A stretch of 60,000 bases of DNA from Bolinopsis microptera. Its lineage: Eukaryota; Ctenophora; Tentaculata; Lobata; Bolinopsidae. The position numbers and the translations under genes were made by a program. The stretch covers positions 2,053,246 to 2,113,245 of the forward strand of contig NC_087081.1 in assembly GCF_026151205.1 (NCBI RefSeq). The letters run 5' to 3'. Positions 56,835-60,000 of this stretch are shown here, in pieces; the first letter of the stretch is position 1; each line of letters begins with the position of its first letter. A model generated the notes under the pieces. It was not told the DNA's origin. It worked only from the letters and a program-made list of their open reading frames with translations, and ran no database searches.

Positions 56835-57865
56835 ACTTTACCTAATTATCATGGAAACAAATATAACCATGTATGCTGATGATACAAAAATATGGCGTAG
56901 AATCACGTCCCAGGATGACCATTGGCTGCTCCAGCGGGATATTAACAGTCTTCAAAATTGGGCTCATCATAATAGGATGGTGTTTCACCCTTCAAAAAGT
57001 CACGTTCTTTCTATTACCCGAGCATATTCCATGAATCGTAGTGTTAATTTTGTGTACTCAATGAATGAAACGGCTATCGAATTCACAGACATTGAAAAAG
57101 ATCTTGGAGTACATATCAATAGTAAGTTAGATTGGTCACATCACTGTGATATGATATACTCTAAGGCTAGTCAGAGGTTAGGCCTTCTAAAAAGAACATG
57201 TTACTTCACCAAGAACACTAAAAAACGTCGGGCCTTCTATCTATCTCAGGTTAGAAGTCATTTCGAACACTGCACAATTGTCTGGCGGCCTCATTCAGAA
57301 ACCTCGGTGGAGAAACTTGAATCGATACAAAAAAGAGGTATCAAGTGGATCCTTAATGATATTTACTTGAGCCTTAGGGACAAAAAAAGGTATTTCATAG
57401 CGTGTAAGGAACTAAATATCCTTCCACTCTCGGTAAGGTTTGATTACAAGGATATATTATATTTTCATAATATTTTTTATGACATGTCAGTTGTGACATT
57501 TCCACCTTACTTACGACGTTTCATGGGAAGTAGGTTAAGGCGATCACATCTAGACGATCTCAGTATGATTAGTGACATTTCTCCTCAAGTTCCACAAAAC
57601 CTTACGTCAAGCCAGACCAGATGTTCAGGCATATCTAAGTCTTACTTTTACAGAGCACACATTCTTTGGAATAAACTCCCTTATGAATTAAGGGAAATCT
57701 CAAGACCATCCGTGTTTAAAACCCATTTAATTAAGTACCTCTGGACAGTTCTAAACGACCATATAACATCCTCTGACAGTTAAACAATTTACCTTAATGT
57801 AACTATATTGTCTAAATATAAATTGATAAAAAGTATAATTAATAAAATATGTTAAATAAAGTGTG
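56835..57865 (+). mobile_element. 5'-truncated LINE insertion
   Basis: A non-LTR retrotransposon 3' part: the open RT fragment (56851-57783), then an AT-rich 3' end (to about 57865) with attaataaaatatgttaaat-like units. An in-frame TAA lies 18 bp before the ATG (56833-56835), so the element is cut just upstream of the catalytic box. The long undamaged frame suggests a young insertion. Just upstream, at 56720, is cagggtgttcacgaaacc, which resembles a DNA-transposon end but has no visible partner. Confidence 0.8.
56851..57783 (+). CDS. C-terminal part of a LINE reverse transcriptase (fragment)
   Basis: 310 residues starting just before the reverse transcriptase active site: TMYADDTKIWR (Tyr8-Ala-Asp-Asp11), NRMVFHPSKSHVL (41-53, the motif D region), DLGVHINSKLDW (84-95, the YLG-like motif E), then VRSHFEHCTIVWRPHSETS and LESIQKRGIKWI (to 167). 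This is the usual thumb region of CR1/Jockey-type LINEs. The C-terminal 140 residues contain RAHILWNKLP, also common in these proteins. The endonuclease, fingers and first catalytic Asp are missing, so the product cannot act as a polymerase. The Met is probably internal to the original protein and not a real start. It differs from the LINE at 22390-28960 in its active-site box (YADD, not WADD). Confidence 0.9.
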   Translation: METNITMYADDTKIWRRITSQDDHWLLQRDINSLQNWAHHNRMVFHPSKSHVLSITRAYSMNRSVNFVYSMNETAIEFTDIEKDLGVHINSKLDWSHHCDMIYSKASQRLGLLKRTCYFTKNTKKRRAFYLSQVRSHFEHCTIVWRPHSETSVEKLESIQKRGIKWILNDIYLSLRDKKRYFIACKELNILPLSVRFDYKDILYFHNIFYDMSVVTFPPYLRRFMGSRLRRSHLDDLSMISDISPQVPQNLTSSQTRCSGISKSYFYRAHILWNKLPYELREISRPSVFKTHLIKYLWTVLNDHITSSDS

Positions 57866-59790
57866 TTTATAATTATGATTTATGGTACATTGTTATTTAT
57901 TTGTACATTGTTATTTATTATATTTATATTTTAGGCTGTAACCTTATTAGTTCAATGGAATAAACCTAGCATGCCTTGGTTGCAGCATCGCTTCACTTAT
58001 AGGTGCATTTAGGGCCCGATGTAATTGCTATGATCAGTTTACTGGTCAACTGGTTTTTCGGTGTCCCTTATCTTGTTTACACTCGGTCACTTGTCAAGGC
58101 ATGTAAGGTCATTCGGCGATATTTTCTTTGAAATAAAATGATGTATTTGTGTAACAATTTGAAAGTTTATTGATAAAAAAAAATGTTTGTTCCAACAGTA
58201 GCAATGTCCCAGACAACAGACTCGATTAGTTTCTTGCTTCCAAGTTCTAACGGCCAAACCTTTACTTGCTTCCTTGACCCTTTTAGCATGCAGCAATCTT
58301 TTGTTCGGGGGAACCATGCATTAGCTGAATAAACATTCTGTGTTCGTTGATGGAGTCCTTATGTTCTTATATATTGTTATAACTTAGTCTTTATTATTTT
58401 CTTTTATCCTTCATCCTTACTGTCTGGTTATTTTATTACTTAACTTAATGATGCTCGACAATTCAAACGTAATGAATAGCGTGGTTGCCGTTGACAAGTG
58501 GTAATGAGAATGATCAGAGCAAACTGCGCTGCATCGTCAAGAAATTAATTGTTTTTTTTTCAACGTCACTTCAATATTGTTACTTGTTAGAACCGCTCAG
58601 AGGTAGGTTCGTGTTTTTGGTATATTTCTGTACCTTAGAACCGCTCAGAATTAATAAACGCTTTTATCTAGTCTGTGTATTCGTTTATTCGAGAATTTTT
58701 TATACTGCAGCGAGGCTCAAAGGCCAACAGTTGTGAGTCAAATTCGAGGAGTATGACTGTGTGTGTAAATTATAAACGATATCGTTTATTAGTTTATTGG
58801 GCACGCAAATTACAAACTCTGTACTTATAAACGATCTCGTGTTCGATTAGCACACAAACGTCAAACATATTTTCATAGGTAGTTTTCAGTTAGTGTTAAA
58901 ATAGAAACAGTTCTTATGCTGGATAAGAGATAAATAAAGGCGTCTCCTTTGAAATAAATGTTACATGGCGAGATCTCCAAAAGGATTAGTCTGCGTCAAC
59001 TGCGTATTATACTTTGATAAATGTAATATAGAATTTACGCCCTTCACATTCACGACGCGCACCAGTTATTTCTTATCGATTTTAATCTTGGTTCCCTTTT
59101 TGGTTGTAGTAATATTGTATCTCACCGCCCGCTGCCAACATCCTCTTTTTCGTAATTTATCTTATCTTTGATAAACTCATGGTCGATTAATCTTAGGGCG
59201 CTGGCCGCTGGGCGTTCTGCCTTGTTATTTGAAACCTCTGATTAAAGTTATAATAATTACAATTTTTATCTCATCTTTGGATCAAACGTTATGTGAGTAT
59301 GAATCAAACATCATGAGATCGGGGTATGAAGCAATATACATGGAATAATCCCTCACAAAACCCACAATCTACCCATGCTTCCATCCTCAAGTGTGAGTAC
59401 TCCACTGCAAACACTCTAGTCTCTAATACAACACCCTCCCTGGCTGTGACCCAGCCGTTTTTCATGATGAACCGATCGCTCCTTGATTGTTTCTACCAAG
59501 ATTTGATGCAGATTAATCTGCTGTCATGTTCTAGAATTGTGTGATTTTATGCAAATGTCATATTTTAGAATCGCTCCCATCACTGTGAATAACAGATCAC
59601 ATCGCCTCCCTGGGTTACACCAAATCGTATACACTCTACAAGTACTGCAGTAGACTCCGTCTATTCTATTAGCGACACTTTATATGTAATCAACATAATC
59701 TCAGTCTTGTTTACGACAACTTCACCGGAATAGTGCTACCAGTAGTAGAGCTTGTAAGGTGTTGTCTTGGTGAAGTTATCCGTCAGTCCA
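57866..59790. other. intergenic, no gene recognised
   Basis: A 20-bp string cgtttattagtttattggg near 58780 also occurs near 56367, marking a small dispersed repeat. The string ttagaaccgctcaga occurs twice, at 58588 and 58635. The minus frame 58317-58087 has an AATAAA (complement of 58167-58172) but no recognised domain. Confidence 0.4.
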
Positions 59791-59794
59791 CTAG

Positions 59795-59955
59795 AAGTAA
59801 GCAATGTATTACAATACAGTGTCTACAGTATACACAGTGTATACAATGTATTGCAATACAGTTTAATGTTTATACATAGTGTATACACAGTGTATACAAT
59901 GTATTGCAATACAGTATACACTGCACAGTGTATTGTATACACAGTATATACACAG
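59795..59955. repeat. palindromic direct-repeat cluster
   Basis: Repeats of gtatacacagtgtatacaat and gtattgcaatacagt. Both parts are themselves near-palindromes, so the cluster can form many alternative hairpins. It runs close to the end of the window. Confidence 0.85.
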
Positions 59956-60000
59956 TGTATTAGATTTAGAGACTGTATCACATATAAACTGACTTGGTAA

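Noticed and set aside
58087-58341. Possible 3' end of a gene on the minus strand, with AATAAA
   Set aside because: Two overlapping frames look equally plausible, neither matches a known protein, and no upstream exon could be found.

Overview
The window is eukaryotic, and most probably from an invertebrate animal. Its genes have introns with GT..AG borders. It carries non-LTR retrotransposons of animal type (one with an esterase-like ORF1), tRNA-derived SINEs, hAT- and pogo-like DNA elements, and many minisatellites. An alpha-tubulin pseudogene and a secreted lectin-like gene fit the same picture. The sequence is AT-rich and gene-poor. I cannot fix the phylum from the sequence alone.

Layout. 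1-11 kb: a hAT-derived element (925-1577) lies directly beside a 2.9 kb satellite of a 16-bp unit, followed by three more minisatellites and a tRNA-derived SINE. 11.4-13.5 kb: a roughly 2 kb terminal-inverted-repeat (TIR) element. 16.6-18.4 kb: a second SINE and a frameshifted LINE ORF1-type pseudogene. 20.3-22 kb: a pogo-like MITE and an intronless gene for a putative dually acylated membrane-associated protein (21206-21952). 22.4-29 kb: an apparently complete LINE on the minus strand with both ORFs open. 29.5-32.3 kb: a duplicated unit, a hAT MITE with a perfect 8-bp target duplication, and a decayed LINE 3' end with an RNase H domain. 35.3-38.7 kb: a four-exon gene for a tail-anchored coiled-coil protein, with a 33-bp minisatellite in intron 1. 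39.4 kb: an alpha-tubulin retro-fragment. 40.6-42.2 kb: a four-exon gene for a secreted protein with a discoidin/F5-8C-like domain. 43-44.6 kb: paired structured repeats and another TIR element. 47.2-48.3 kb: a transposon-like element consisting almost wholly of 49 copies of a 20-bp satellite between perfect 37-bp TIRs and 8-bp direct repeats. 50.8-60 kb: six tandem arrays, a 25-G run and a 5'-truncated LINE with an open 310-codon reverse transcriptase fragment.

There is no operon-like organisation. The three host genes look functionally unrelated: a lipid-anchored protein, a tail-anchored membrane protein and a secreted protein. Most of the information here concerns repeat biology, with at least four kinds of retroelement and about five kinds of TIR element. 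The best candidate for something undescribed is the TIR-bounded satellite at 47204-48250.
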